NCBI RefSeq assembly: GCF_002741035.1
Contig: NZ_CP016808.1
Span: 682,001-746,000 of the forward strand
DNA: 64,000 nucleotides
Reading direction: 5' to 3'
From: Paenibacillus sp. BIHB 4019
GTDB lineage: Bacteria; Bacillota; Bacilli; Paenibacillales; Paenibacillaceae
Under the pieces are notes generated by a model. That model saw only the letters and a list, made by a program, of their open reading frames with translations, was not told the origin of the DNA and did not search any database. Each line of letters begins with the position of its first letter. Within the stretch, counting starts at the first letter, position 1. A program made the translations under genes and the position numbers. Positions 52,275 through 61,010 of this stretch are shown here, one piece after another.

Positions 52275-52539
52275 CATTAAGCTCCTTTCCATTCATTAAT
52301 TTCAAAATGATAGCGCCCCAGCCTGTATGATGGATTATAAGTGTAATAGAGACGACGAAAAAAAGGATTGCACTCGCATCTACTTCAAATGACAAGGAAA
52401 GCATGAAAGGGCTCCATTTGTTGTTTCAATGAATATACGTATACTATTGATTATACTATTATATCCATTTTTTTCATCCGTAATTAGACCTTAATCTAAC
52501 ACTAAGGTAGATTCATGCTCTTCGCTTCAGAAGATTACT

Positions 52540-52740
52540 CCTGCACAGAGACAGGTTTGGCGGACACAGCAGCCGCTATTTCAGCAGAATCACGGTTATG
52601 GCACAGGTGGCGGACTCAGGAGCCGCTAATGCGCAGCTTTTAGCCATTTTCACGGGTTGAGGAGGTCAATAGCGGATTTCCTGTCCGCGTGCGGCCTGAA
52701 ATCGGGGCAAAAACCAGAATAGCGGAATCTGAGTCCTTCA
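52540..52740. repeat. Dispersed noncoding repeat, second large copy
   Basis: No gene is seen in 52300-52740. The stretch holds 52540-52567 (25 of 28 identical to 22976-23003) and 52668-52688 (exact reverse complement of 14934-14954), and several GGCGGAC/CCGCTA words. It therefore joins pieces found separately elsewhere in the window. Confidence 0.65.
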
Positions 52741-52884
52741 AAAAAGGATATTCCTCCCAGGTATGCACACTCTCAGATACAGTACTCGCAACAACAGCAC
52801 GTACAGCAACCGTACTCTCAGCAGCCGTACTGCCGGCCACAGTATTTCCAGCCGCTATCGCATGCTGCGTTTCACAAACCTTGA
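52730..52884 (+). pseudogene. Tyr/Gln/Pro-rich C-terminal gene fragment
   Basis: After a TAG at about 52722 one frame reads on without a start codon and contains IPPRYAHSQIQYSQQQHVQQ then PYSQQPYCRPQYFQPL, ending at TGA 52882-52884. The YSQQ/QQPY pattern looks like the tail of a spore-coat-type or surface protein. The 5' end is replaced by the dispersed repeat, so it is a remnant. Confidence 0.45.
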
Positions 52885-52973
52885 GTCATCAGACGAGATT
52901 GGTTTGACATAAGCCGTAGGCAAGCAGCAGCGAGCTGGTTCCGACTTGCATACACAACCTAGATAAGGCCCGT

Positions 52974-53000
52974 CATCTCCTAGGAGACCACGAGCCTTAT
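52974..53000 (+). terminator. Hairpin with T-run downstream of the fragment
   Basis: TAAGGC-CGT-CTCC pairs with GGAG-ACG-GCCTTA and is followed rightward by ATATTTTT. It would stop rightward reading before the OsmC gene; I see no T-run for the leftward direction. Confidence 0.55.
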
Positions 53001-53027
53001 ATTTTTCACAAAAATAGCGCAAACAGC

Positions 53028-53492
53028 CTACAGCGCAGCTGTCTCTGTATTTTCAATAATAATCTGCTCTAGTTTCATCTGAACCGGGTTAGCAATGGTA
53101 TCCCCCACTGGGCATTTGCTCTCTAAAAATTGAACGAAGGCATCCACCTTTTCCTTAGGCGAATCTGTTTTGATCTTGAACGTATAGCGAATGTCGGAAT
53201 AGCCCGGGCGAACCTCGCTTTTATTGAAAAATCCATCGAGATCCAAATCGCCTTCAACCTCAACCTGGAAATCGTCGAGCTTCACATCAAACTTAGGAGC
53301 ATACACCCGGGCCACAATAGACTGGCACGCGCCTAATGAGGCAAGCAGCGCTTCTACAGGATTCATCCCCGTATCTGTCCCGCCAAGGCTCTTCGGCTCA
53401 TCAATAGTCAATTCGAACTGTCTCGCTGTCGCCTTCACTTTAACCCCCTCTTGTAAATGTGCTGTTGCCTTAAACGTTTGTACATTAGCCAT
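53028..53492 (-). CDS. OsmC-family peroxiredoxin-like protein
   Basis: A 154-residue OsmC/Ohr-superfamily protein: VEALLASLGACQSIVARVYA carries the first catalytic Cys and VQFLESKCPVGDTIANP the second, in the usual order. These proteins reduce organic peroxides, or in the YhfA branch have unknown substrates. It has its own start at 53492 with GGAG nearby. Confidence 0.9.
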   Translation of the reverse strand: MANVQTFKATAHLQEGVKVKATARQFELTIDEPKSLGGTDTGMNPVEALLASLGACQSIVARVYAPKFDVKLDDFQVEVEGDLDLDGFFNKSEVRPGYSDIRYTFKIKTDSPKEKVDAFVQFLESKCPVGDTIANPVQMKLEQIIIENTETAAL

Positions 53493-53540
53493 TATTAACG
53501 CTCCTTATGAATCATATTTTATGTCCGTTCTAAACTCGCT

Positions 53541-54572
53541 CTATACTCGCACCCAATCCGTTGTCGGAAAATAGCTCTTGCAAGCTAGCATTTCGTCATG
53601 CAGACGGTTAAGAACTTCTCGTTCCCGGTCTTTAATCCGGTTCAGATTACTGTTAATCGAATGAAGGATGTCATTGTTATTGGTCTGTCTATATTTCATG
53701 AGGGCCACCCGTTGCAGGTTGACGTCCCGCTCGATTGGTTCATAACCGGATAACAGCGTTTCGTCCTTGATGTAGCCTTGGGCCAGCATGAATTCGATTT
53801 TCGCCCGCATACACTTCTTGTGCTCCCATAAAATATGCAGCGGCCGGCCGTCGGGCGCTCGGGTTCCATCGGTTACTTTCACTTGCTCCTCCGCTATGTA
53901 CTGGTACACGTCCATGCCGAAGGCCAGATTGCTCTCATTGGCAAATAGGGTTTTCAGACGATTCGTGGCGCTGAGGTAGTCCTTCAGAAAATAGAGCACG
54001 GAATCCGCCGTGAACACATACTTGTGGTCGGTAGCGCGGTATAAGCAAATTCTAGTCTTATATTCTTCGTAATTGCCGTATTCGTCAAAAAAAGCTGCAT
54101 TATTGAATGCGTTTTCATAATCGTCATAAGAAACGGAGAAGGTCTGATATTTGCCATCCACGAAATTGGTCACCAGATAGCTCTGCTGCTCGCTATCGTA
54201 CCCGCTGATTAACAAATCATGCGTGAAATTTCTCACCCCAAAAAAGTCGCTGTAGGGCATATAATACTCATTGATGAAAGAGAGAACATGATAGCCTTGT
54301 TCAAGACTCGTTTGAATGAAGCGGTGGATGTCCGTTAAGGAATTGACGAGTGAACGGGATATCGCCTGGGTCTCCCGCAGCGGGCAATTATCCAATTGGT
54401 AAAAATTCACTGGACAAGCTAGCTCCACGAAATCCTTTGCGCAAAATAATTGGGTGTAATAGCTGTGCATCCACGGTTGGAAGCTCTCGGAATGTCCGAT
54501 AATACCGAACAAATACGCGTGGTGCAAATAGCCGTAAATAGGTGAATCAGCTAGCGGCAGATGAATTTTCAT
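53541..54572 (-). CDS. Orphan 343-residue protein, possibly BtrH_N-like papain fold
   Basis: Not securely recognised. It begins MKIHLPLADSPIYGYLHHAY, has a mid-part HDLLISGYDSEQQSYLVTNF followed by VDGKYQTFSVSYDDYENAF, and a C-terminal helical region rich in charged residues (NSNLNRIKDREREVLNRL). The strand-rich middle with DLLISGYDSEQQSYLVTNF resembles proteins of the butirosin BtrH_N and related cysteine-protease-like group found near peptide synthetase genes in Paenibacillus. No such cluster is seen here. No signal peptide. Confidence 0.55.
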   Translation of the reverse strand: MKIHLPLADSPIYGYLHHAYLFGIIGHSESFQPWMHSYYTQLFCAKDFVELACPVNFYQLDNCPLRETQAISRSLVNSLTDIHRFIQTSLEQGYHVLSFINEYYMPYSDFFGVRNFTHDLLISGYDSEQQSYLVTNFVDGKYQTFSVSYDDYENAFNNAAFFDEYGNYEEYKTRICLYRATDHKYVFTADSVLYFLKDYLSATNRLKTLFANESNLAFGMDVYQYIAEEQVKVTDGTRAPDGRPLHILWEHKKCMRAKIEFMLAQGYIKDETLLSGYEPIERDVNLQRVALMKYRQTNNNDILHSINSNLNRIKDREREVLNRLHDEMLACKSYFPTTDWVRV

Positions 54573-54789
54573 AGAAACATATCTCCCTTATTCACATTGT
54601 ATAAATCACCCAATATTGGTAGAGTCGAAGCTATTATCCCACTCCTATTTAGCGCTGTCAATTGGCAAGATTCATACAACGGTATGGTTTGAACTTTCAA
54701 AAACAAAGTTAACAACCGGGATTAATATGAATTCTATCATTTCCAAGATTTCACTGTCAATATGATTTCTATTAGGGGGCCCTTTCCAT

Positions 54790-54833
54790 AAAAAAAAGAC
54801 ACTGGAGGGACAACGCCCTCCAATGCCTTTTTC
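54790..54833 (-). terminator. Terminator of the nucleoside operon
   Basis: GGCATTGGAGGG and CCCTCCAGTGTC pair in the leftward transcript, followed by TTTTTTTT (54790-54797). It lies seven bases after the ADP-ribosylglycohydrolase stop. Confidence 0.9.
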
Positions 54834-54839
54834 GCTATA

Positions 54840-56234
54840 TTAGGAATGATTCAATTCCGCCTCTATTTTTCGAAAAACGTTATAGCTCCGCCGTGCGACC
54901 TCGGAGATTGCAATCGGATGAAAGCCGCTCAGCTCCGCATACAGCGTGTCATTCAGCGGATCAATCCATGACTTCGGCAGCGCTGCCGCGCCAAGCTTCG
55001 CGCCCATAATCGAGCCAACCGTCGCGCCATTGCAATCCGTGTCCATGCCGCCATAGACGGCCGTCGTCACGGCCTTCTCGAAATCATCGCCTGCATACAC
55101 GAGCGACGCCGCGACAAGCGCTGCATTATTGTTCGTGTGCACTGCATCGTAATGGCTGAACGAATTCCAGATTTGGCTCACCAGCTCGCGGTCGCTGCTT
55201 GCTTTCTCCGCAATGGAAACCGCTTTGCGCACATCATAAGCCAGTCTGCTCGTTGCCGGAATTTCGCTGAGGCCAATCTCGACAATTCGCTTGCTGTCCT
55301 TCTCAACGAAAGCAGCTGCAATCATCGCCGCAACGAACATTTCGCCATAGATGCCGTTCTTCACATGCGAGAACGATGCATCGCGCCAGCCAAGCTCCGC
55401 AGCCAGCTCCGGCTTTCCGGCTGCGCCGTAAGCGAGCCCGTCCGCACGGATTTGCGCGCCAATCCACTCTCTGTAAGGGTTCATATGCATCCGCACCCGC
55501 TCTAGGCGTTCAGCCCAATCGGCAGGCTTGTCCCCGTTCAGATGAGAGGTCTCATGAGCAAAATTCAAATAAGACTGCGTCTCCGCTGTACAAACCTGGC
55601 TGTAGGTCAGGTTTTTGTGCCATAGCTTGCCGATGTCCCAAGAGTCGAAAGCGAGCCCTTTTTGCTCAAGCAGTAAAAGCCCCAGCACCGTATAGCGGAT
55701 GTCATCATCGCTCTCCATATACTGAATGGTCTCGCTTGTGCTCATGGGCGACCAATCATTCAGCCCCAGCCCATACTGCTCTTTTGCTGCCGATTCGCCC
55801 GGTGTATAACCTTTAATCGGCCAAGCGCCAGCGCCGCGAAACCACAGCTCAATATTTTCCCAGCCCGGCCGGCCGTCTTTGCCATACAGATAGTCCCAAA
55901 ACTCCAATGGCTTGCCTAGCGCACAGCCCACACTGCGTCCGAGCCAGGCACCGTAAAACTTGTCCATCCACTGCTCATCGGTCAAATTCGCTGCCAGCGT
56001 TCTTGGCCCTTCGGGGCGCAGCCTGCGGATCTCCTCCAAATCGGAAGGCTCCTCATAAGGGAAATCCGCACTCACTTCCAGTGCAGACAGCTCGTTATAA
56101 ATCTCCATAAGCGCATCATGGCGTTCACCCGCCGCAGCCAGCTTTTCCGCAAAGCCGTCTACGTTGCAGCCTTCTTCCCCGCGCTGAATAATCTCAAACC
56201 GGACAATTTCCTGAAGCTTATCCCAGCCTGCCAT
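54840..56234 (-). CDS. ADP-ribosylglycohydrolase-family protein
   Basis: A 464-residue protein. The ARH core starts near residue 90 (MDKFYGAWLGRSVGCALGKPLEF), passes DDDIRYTVLGLLLLEQKG, and ends with AVYGGMDTDCNGATVGSIMGAKLGAAALP, which holds the late metal-binding Asp cluster (DTD). Family members remove ADP-ribose from proteins or small molecules, and some act on nucleoside-type bonds. The N-terminal 90 residues are extra. Last gene of the nucleoside operon, two bases after the nucleoside hydrolase stop; this suggests work on an imported ribosyl compound. Confidence 0.9.
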   Translation of the reverse strand: MAGWDKLQEIVRFEIIQRGEEGCNVDGFAEKLAAAGERHDALMEIYNELSALEVSADFPYEEPSDLEEIRRLRPEGPRTLAANLTDEQWMDKFYGAWLGRSVGCALGKPLEFWDYLYGKDGRPGWENIELWFRGAGAWPIKGYTPGESAAKEQYGLGLNDWSPMSTSETIQYMESDDDIRYTVLGLLLLEQKGLAFDSWDIGKLWHKNLTYSQVCTAETQSYLNFAHETSHLNGDKPADWAERLERVRMHMNPYREWIGAQIRADGLAYGAAGKPELAAELGWRDASFSHVKNGIYGEMFVAAMIAAAFVEKDSKRIVEIGLSEIPATSRLAYDVRKAVSIAEKASSDRELVSQIWNSFSHYDAVHTNNNAALVAASLVYAGDDFEKAVTTAVYGGMDTDCNGATVGSIMGAKLGAAALPKSWIDPLNDTLYAELSGFHPIAISEVARRSYNVFRKIEAELNHS

Positions 56235-56236
56235 AA

Positions 56237-57193
56237 TTAAGCCTGCCCTTTCCGAGCTTTGGCGTTCTCATCATGTACAGCCAGAGCGTCAAAAATCAGC
56301 TTAATAAAGGCTTCACGGTCCACATCCATCAACACCTGCACATTCGCCGTTTCATCGGTTTTTTTGCGGCGGTCTGCTACGGTCATGCCTCTCGTCACCC
56401 TGCCGTCCGTCTCAATCGAGACGTAATAGCTTTCACTTTGGAACAGCTCCGGGCGAAGCAGCCAAGCAATTGCGCACGGATCATGCAGCGAGCTGCCTTC
56501 AAAGCCCAGCTTGCGGCTGTAGATGGAATAGAAGTCCAGCAGCTCGCCTACCATATGGGAAACCTCGCCGCGCTGCTTCAGCGCATCAATATCCTCTTGA
56601 TAAATAGCCGCCTTATCGGTCACATCCAGACCGCTCATCGTAATCGGCACGCCCGATTCAAACACCATTCGTGCAGCCTCCGGGTCCACGTAAATGTTGA
56701 ACTCTGCTGTTGACGTGACATTGCCATAGCTGATGCCTCCGCCCATTAGGGAAATCTGCTCGATGTTCTCTTTTACATCGGGGAAGCCTTTGAGCAGCAG
56801 CGCAATATTCGTCAGCGGGCCGATCGGCACGAGCGTTACCTTCTGCTCCGAGGAGCGGATAATTTCGACCATCAGCTCAATCGCATGTTTGTTGACCGGC
56901 TTAAACCGGGAAGGCGGCAATTCTGGGCCGTCCATGCCCGAATCGCCATGCGCCTCTTCTCCGGTTACGAGCTTGCCTAGCAGCGGTCCGGGCGCGCCTT
57001 TCGCCACCGGAATATCTTTATCTATAAAGCTGAGCAGCTTCAGTGCATTATTCGTAATTTTCTCCAGCACCTGATTGCCGCCAACCGTCGTAATCGCCTT
57101 TACCTCCAACTGCTGCGGATTGGCAAGTGCGAGCAAAATAGCGATCGCGTCATCATGCCCGGGATCACAGTCGATAATAATCGGTCTAGCCAT
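56237..57193 (-). CDS. Inosine-uridine-type nucleoside hydrolase
   Basis: A 318-residue hydrolase that splits nucleosides to base and ribose. The calcium-binding motif is at the N-terminus, IIIDCDPGHDDAIAILLAL, and VTLVPIGPLTNIALLLKGFP and ALRQRGEVSHMV-type segments follow. The His of the active site lies near SLHDPCAIAWLL. I choose ATG 57193 with AAAGGA upstream; an ATG at 57205 is too near that site. In the operon with a nucleoside importer. Confidence 0.93.
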   Translation of the reverse strand: MARPIIIDCDPGHDDAIAILLALANPQQLEVKAITTVGGNQVLEKITNNALKLLSFIDKDIPVAKGAPGPLLGKLVTGEEAHGDSGMDGPELPPSRFKPVNKHAIELMVEIIRSSEQKVTLVPIGPLTNIALLLKGFPDVKENIEQISLMGGGISYGNVTSTAEFNIYVDPEAARMVFESGVPITMSGLDVTDKAAIYQEDIDALKQRGEVSHMVGELLDFYSIYSRKLGFEGSSLHDPCAIAWLLRPELFQSESYYVSIETDGRVTRGMTVADRRKKTDETANVQVLMDVDREAFIKLIFDALAVHDENAKARKGQA

Positions 57194-57254
57194 CGTGTTA
57201 ATCATCCTTTCACTTTCGTTTTAAAATCTTGGTGAAAAAGAGTCTACGTTGCGT

Positions 57255-57335
57255 AAAAAAAACCGTTTCCGATCGCCATTGCCCTTGAATTTCTGTGAAT
57301 TAACCTCTTCGGTAGAAATTCAAGGACAAAAGCGA
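57255..57335. terminator. Large hairpin with T8 between permease and hydrolase genes
   Basis: CCTTGAATTTCT (57283-57294) and AGAAATTCAAGG (57314-57325) pair perfectly with a 19-base loop. The stem grows outward with mismatches, and the leftward transcript ends in TTTTTTTT (A-run 57255-57262). It would reduce the hydrolase and glycohydrolase genes relative to the transporter. Confidence 0.75.
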
Positions 57336-57371
57336 GCACTATCGTTTCTCCAATCGGTCCTTTTTACTCCA

Positions 57372-58313
57372 CTACGACTTTTTCTCCAATCTTTTAAGCT
57401 TTCTATTTCTTTTACGGGATTCGCTGATTGCGTATACGATGAGACCAATAACGGTCGTGACGTATGGGAGTGTGCCGATCAGCTCTGCCGGAATTTTAAG
57501 CACCTGAAGCGCATTGGCCAGCGCATCCGCCGCGCCGAACAATAGCGACGTCAGCGTCGTGCCGACCGTCGTGCTGCGCCCCATCGACTCCGCGGCAATC
57601 GCAATCCAGCCCCGGCCGGCGGTCATATCCCGCGTGAACAGCGATAGGTAGCCCATCGACATATATGCGCCGCCAAGCCCGGCGAAAAAGCCGCTCAGCA
57701 GCAGCGCCGTATACTGCACCTTCACTACGCTGACTCCTACCGACTGGGCAGCCTGCGGATTTTCGCCGACTGAGCGAATGCGCAGGCCGAGCGGCGTTCT
57801 TTTCAGCATGTAATACACAATAAAAACCGCCAGTATCGACATATAGGTCAATACATTATGGCCGGAGAAAATCGGTCCCAGCACCGGAATATCCTTAAGC
57901 AGCGGAATGTCCACGCTAGGCAGCACCTTGCTCGGAAGCGAGGTCGAGGAGCCTTTGTCCCCGCTTAGCAAATACAAAATAAATACGGTTCCCCCGGAGG
58001 CGAACATATTGATCGCGACCCCGCCAAGAATGATATGCGTCTTGAAATGCAGAGTAAAAAAAGCCAGTATGCCGGAAATAAGCGTGCCCGCCATTACCGC
58101 GCCCAGCAGCCCCACCCATGAGCTGCCCGTATAAGCGCTGACTACGACGCCTGAAAGGGCCGCCACCAGCATAATGCCCTCAAGTCCAATATTGATAATG
58201 CCCGCACGGTTGGAAATGAGTGCTCCTAGTGCCGCGAACAAAATCGGAGTCGTTACCCGGAGGACAGAAAACGCAAATTCAGTCGTGAAAATGACATGAA
58301 ACAAACTAGACAT
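57372..58313 (-). CDS. nupQ: Nucleoside ABC transporter permease
   Basis: A 313-residue permease of the BPD_transp_2 type with eight to ten helices (LFAALGALISNRAGIINIGLEGIMLVAAL at the start is typical of NupQ/BmpC). It pairs with the other permease upstream, with an eight-base overlap. Confidence 0.9.
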   Translation of the reverse strand: MSSLFHVIFTTEFAFSVLRVTTPILFAALGALISNRAGIINIGLEGIMLVAALSGVVVSAYTGSSWVGLLGAVMAGTLISGILAFFTLHFKTHIILGGVAINMFASGGTVFILYLLSGDKGSSTSLPSKVLPSVDIPLLKDIPVLGPIFSGHNVLTYMSILAVFIVYYMLKRTPLGLRIRSVGENPQAAQSVGVSVVKVQYTALLLSGFFAGLGGAYMSMGYLSLFTRDMTAGRGWIAIAAESMGRSTTVGTTLTSLLFGAADALANALQVLKIPAELIGTLPYVTTVIGLIVYAISESRKRNRKLKRLEKKS

Positions 58314-59352
58314 TACGCTGTGCCTCCTTGAGCAGCATCCGATTTTTCCAGAACTTCAAAAACTGCTCTGCCGAAATCAGCAAAATAATAATCGCCTGCA
58401 CAATCGAAATCATTTCGGCCGGCACATCGGAGAAACGCGCCATCTGGTCGGCTCCGATTCGGATATAAGCCAGGAAGAGCGCTGCGCCAATGACCGAAAA
58501 CGGGTTATTTTTCGCCAGCATCGCTACTAGCGCACCATCCAGGCCGTAGCCCGGCAGCGACGACCACTGAAAGCGATTGTACATGCCCAGCACTTCGACC
58601 GAGCCGCCCATGCCCGCAATAAAGCCAGCAATTAAATGTACGATAATGATGACCTTGGCCGTCTTCATGCCGGAATAGCCCGCAAATTCGCGATTGGCCC
58701 CCGTCATCCTCAGCTCATAGCCCCATTTGGTTTTGTAGAGAAAATAATGCGCGGCTACGATCAGCACCAGCACGATAATCAGTCCCGTATGAATACGCGT
58801 GCCCGGTATCAGCTTGGTGAGCATCGCTGTTTTCTCGAACTTAAAGGATACAGCGGCAAAGGCCTGGGCATCGCGCAGCTTATAGTTCAAAATATAAAGC
58901 CCGATGCCGAACAAAATATTGTTGAACATCAGCGAGCTGACGAGCTCATTTACATTCCATTTAGCCTTGAGAATACCTGGAATAGCGGATAACACCGCAC
59001 CGACGAGCGACCCTGCAAGGATAGCCACAATCGGATGCACAAAGCTGTTCAGACTAAGATGAATCGCAAGCGAAGCTGCAACTACCCCGGAAAAATAAAA
59101 CAGCCCTTCCGCTCCGAGATTGAATAAATTCGCTTTAAACAGCAGCGATACCGCAAGTCCTGTGAACATGAGCGGAATCGCCATTTCAATGACGTTGCCG
59201 ATATGCCCCTTCGTATTCAGCGGCTCCCATAGAAAGATGCGAATGCTCTCCAGCGGCTGCTCGCTGACAATGGAAATAATAATAAAAGCGAGAACAAGCG
59301 CAATCAGAATGACCGCTGTCGTTCGGATGACTTCAAAATATTTTACCTTCAT
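58306..59352 (-). CDS. nupP: Nucleoside ABC transporter permease
   Basis: A 348-residue permease of the same type, beginning MKVKYFEVIRTTAVILIALVLAFIIIS, with FNLGAEGLFYFSGVVAA and GAIPGILKAKWNVNELVSSLMFN-type segments as in NupP. ATGA overlap with the ATPase gene upstream. Confidence 0.9.
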   Translation of the reverse strand: MKVKYFEVIRTTAVILIALVLAFIIISIVSEQPLESIRIFLWEPLNTKGHIGNVIEMAIPLMFTGLAVSLLFKANLFNLGAEGLFYFSGVVAASLAIHLSLNSFVHPIVAILAGSLVGAVLSAIPGILKAKWNVNELVSSLMFNNILFGIGLYILNYKLRDAQAFAAVSFKFEKTAMLTKLIPGTRIHTGLIIVLVLIVAAHYFLYKTKWGYELRMTGANREFAGYSGMKTAKVIIIVHLIAGFIAGMGGSVEVLGMYNRFQWSSLPGYGLDGALVAMLAKNNPFSVIGAALFLAYIRIGADQMARFSDVPAEMISIVQAIIILLISAEQFLKFWKNRMLLKEAQRNV

Positions 59353-60905
59353 GCTTCCACGGCCCTCCTGATTTGCTGCTCGTCCTGCCGGTTAAGACCC
59401 AGCATGTATAATCCGAGCTCTTCCTCGCTTACCATTGACGGCTGTTCCAAATAAGCGACGATTTGTCCTTCATACATGACGAGCAGGCTGTCGCTCAGCT
59501 CCAATATTTCGTTCAAATCTGCCGAAATGAGCAGCACGCCGCTGCCGCCATCCCGAAGCTCAATGAGCTTCTGGTGAATAAATTGGGCTGCCCCGATATC
59601 GACGCCGCGAGTCGGCTGCTCGGCAATGAGCAAATCCGGCGCTGTCGAGCATTCGCGAGCGACGACGACCTTCTGCATATTGCCGCCTGAAAGCATGCCT
59701 ATCGGCTGATTCGGGCCCGAGCAGCGCACGCGGAATTCCTCAATGAGAGTGGCCGCAAGCTGCGCTATTTTTTTACTTCTCAAAAAGAGGCCCTTGTTCA
59801 TCGCTTTCGTATTGTATTGCGTAGAAATCAAATTATCGGAAATGCTCGCGTCTTTGGCTGCCCCTTGGCGCATGCGGTCCTCCGGAATATAGGAAACGCC
59901 GAGCGAGCGAATTTTGCGGATATCATAGCCTTGTATGTCCGTGCCTTTAACGGCTACATTTCCGCTGCGCACAGCCAAACTGCCCGTTAAAGCTTCAACG
60001 AGCTGCGTTTGCCCATTGCCCTCGACTCCAGCAATGCCAACGATTTCGCCGCCGCGCACCTTGAACGCTACCTTGTCGAGCAGCGCCTTGCCCGTCTCAT
60101 CCGCCAATGAAAAATCAGTAACAGACAGGATTGGCGCACCGTAAGGCTTCTGCTCCTTGTCATACCTCAGCACGACGTCGCGGCCGACCATCAGCTTGGA
60201 AATTTCCTGCTCGGTAACGTCCTTGGTCCAAAAAACGCCTTCGCTTTTGCCTGCGCGCATAATCGTGATTCGGTCGCAAATCGCTTTAACTTCCTTCAGC
60301 TTGTGGGAAATAAACACAATCGTATGCCCCTGCTGCTTAAGCTGCGTCAGCTCGCGGAACAGCTCCTCGGTTTCCTGCGGGGTCAGTACGGCCGTCGGCT
60401 CATCAAGTATCAGAATCTCGGCGCCACGCAGCAGAGCTTTCAAAATTTCGACCTTCTGCTTCATGCCGACACTAAGGTCCTCAACCTTCGCCTTCGGATT
60501 AACGAGCAGATTGTATTTTTTGCTCATCTCCTCAGTCATCCGCACCGCTTCGTTGTAATTAATGCTGACGCCCTTCTTTGGCTCCATGCCCAGCACCATA
60601 TTTTCCGCAACGGTGAACGAAGGCACCAGCATAAAATGCTGATGGACCATGCCGATGCCATGATCTATCGCATCCTGTGGCGAAGCCAACGACACCTGCT
60701 TGCCCCGAAGAATGATTTCGCCTTCGCTCGGCTCTTCCATGCCGAACATCATTTTCATCAGCGTGGATTTGCCGGCGCCATTTTCGCCAACGATTGCGTG
60801 TATCTCGCCCTCGGCAAGCGTAAACTGCACCTTCTGGTTGGCGACAACCCCGTTCGGGTAAACCTTCGTAATATTTTTCATTTCGAGCAGCTGATTCGGC
60901 ATCAT
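59349..60905 (-). CDS. nupO: Nucleoside ABC transporter ATP-binding protein, two domains
   Basis: A 518-residue double ATPase (sugar/nucleoside type). Domain 1: GENGAGKSTLMKMMFG, LSVGMKQKVEILKAL, ILDEPTAVLTPQE. Domain 2: GVEGNGQTQLVEALTG with the degenerate Walker A usual for this family, LSGGNMQKVVVARE, LIAEQPTRGVDIGA. Starts at 60905 with AAAGGGG upstream. Follows the BMP gene after a 105-base gap with an attenuating hairpin. Confidence 0.93.
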   Translation of the reverse strand: MMPNQLLEMKNITKVYPNGVVANQKVQFTLAEGEIHAIVGENGAGKSTLMKMMFGMEEPSEGEIILRGKQVSLASPQDAIDHGIGMVHQHFMLVPSFTVAENMVLGMEPKKGVSINYNEAVRMTEEMSKKYNLLVNPKAKVEDLSVGMKQKVEILKALLRGAEILILDEPTAVLTPQETEELFRELTQLKQQGHTIVFISHKLKEVKAICDRITIMRAGKSEGVFWTKDVTEQEISKLMVGRDVVLRYDKEQKPYGAPILSVTDFSLADETGKALLDKVAFKVRGGEIVGIAGVEGNGQTQLVEALTGSLAVRSGNVAVKGTDIQGYDIRKIRSLGVSYIPEDRMRQGAAKDASISDNLISTQYNTKAMNKGLFLRSKKIAQLAATLIEEFRVRCSGPNQPIGMLSGGNMQKVVVARECSTAPDLLIAEQPTRGVDIGAAQFIHQKLIELRDGGSGVLLISADLNEILELSDSLLVMYEGQIVAYLEQPSMVSEEELGLYMLGLNRQDEQQIRRAVEA

Positions 60906-60944
60906 CGTAAAACCCCTTTACCTTTCGGAGGTCATTATAAAGAG

Positions 60945-60990
60945 GCAGCTGGCCTTCTTCCTGATGGAAAGAGAAGAATGACCAACTGCA
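60945..60990 (-). terminator. Attenuating hairpin between BMP lipoprotein and ATPase genes
   Basis: GCAGTTGG-CATTCTTC pairs with GGAAGAA-GGCCAGCTGC in the leftward transcript, then CTCTTTAT. The T-run is weak, so it likely works as a partial terminator or stability element that favours the binding protein. Confidence 0.6.
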
Positions 60991-61010
60991 CTAAGCTTTG
61001 CGGATCGTTA

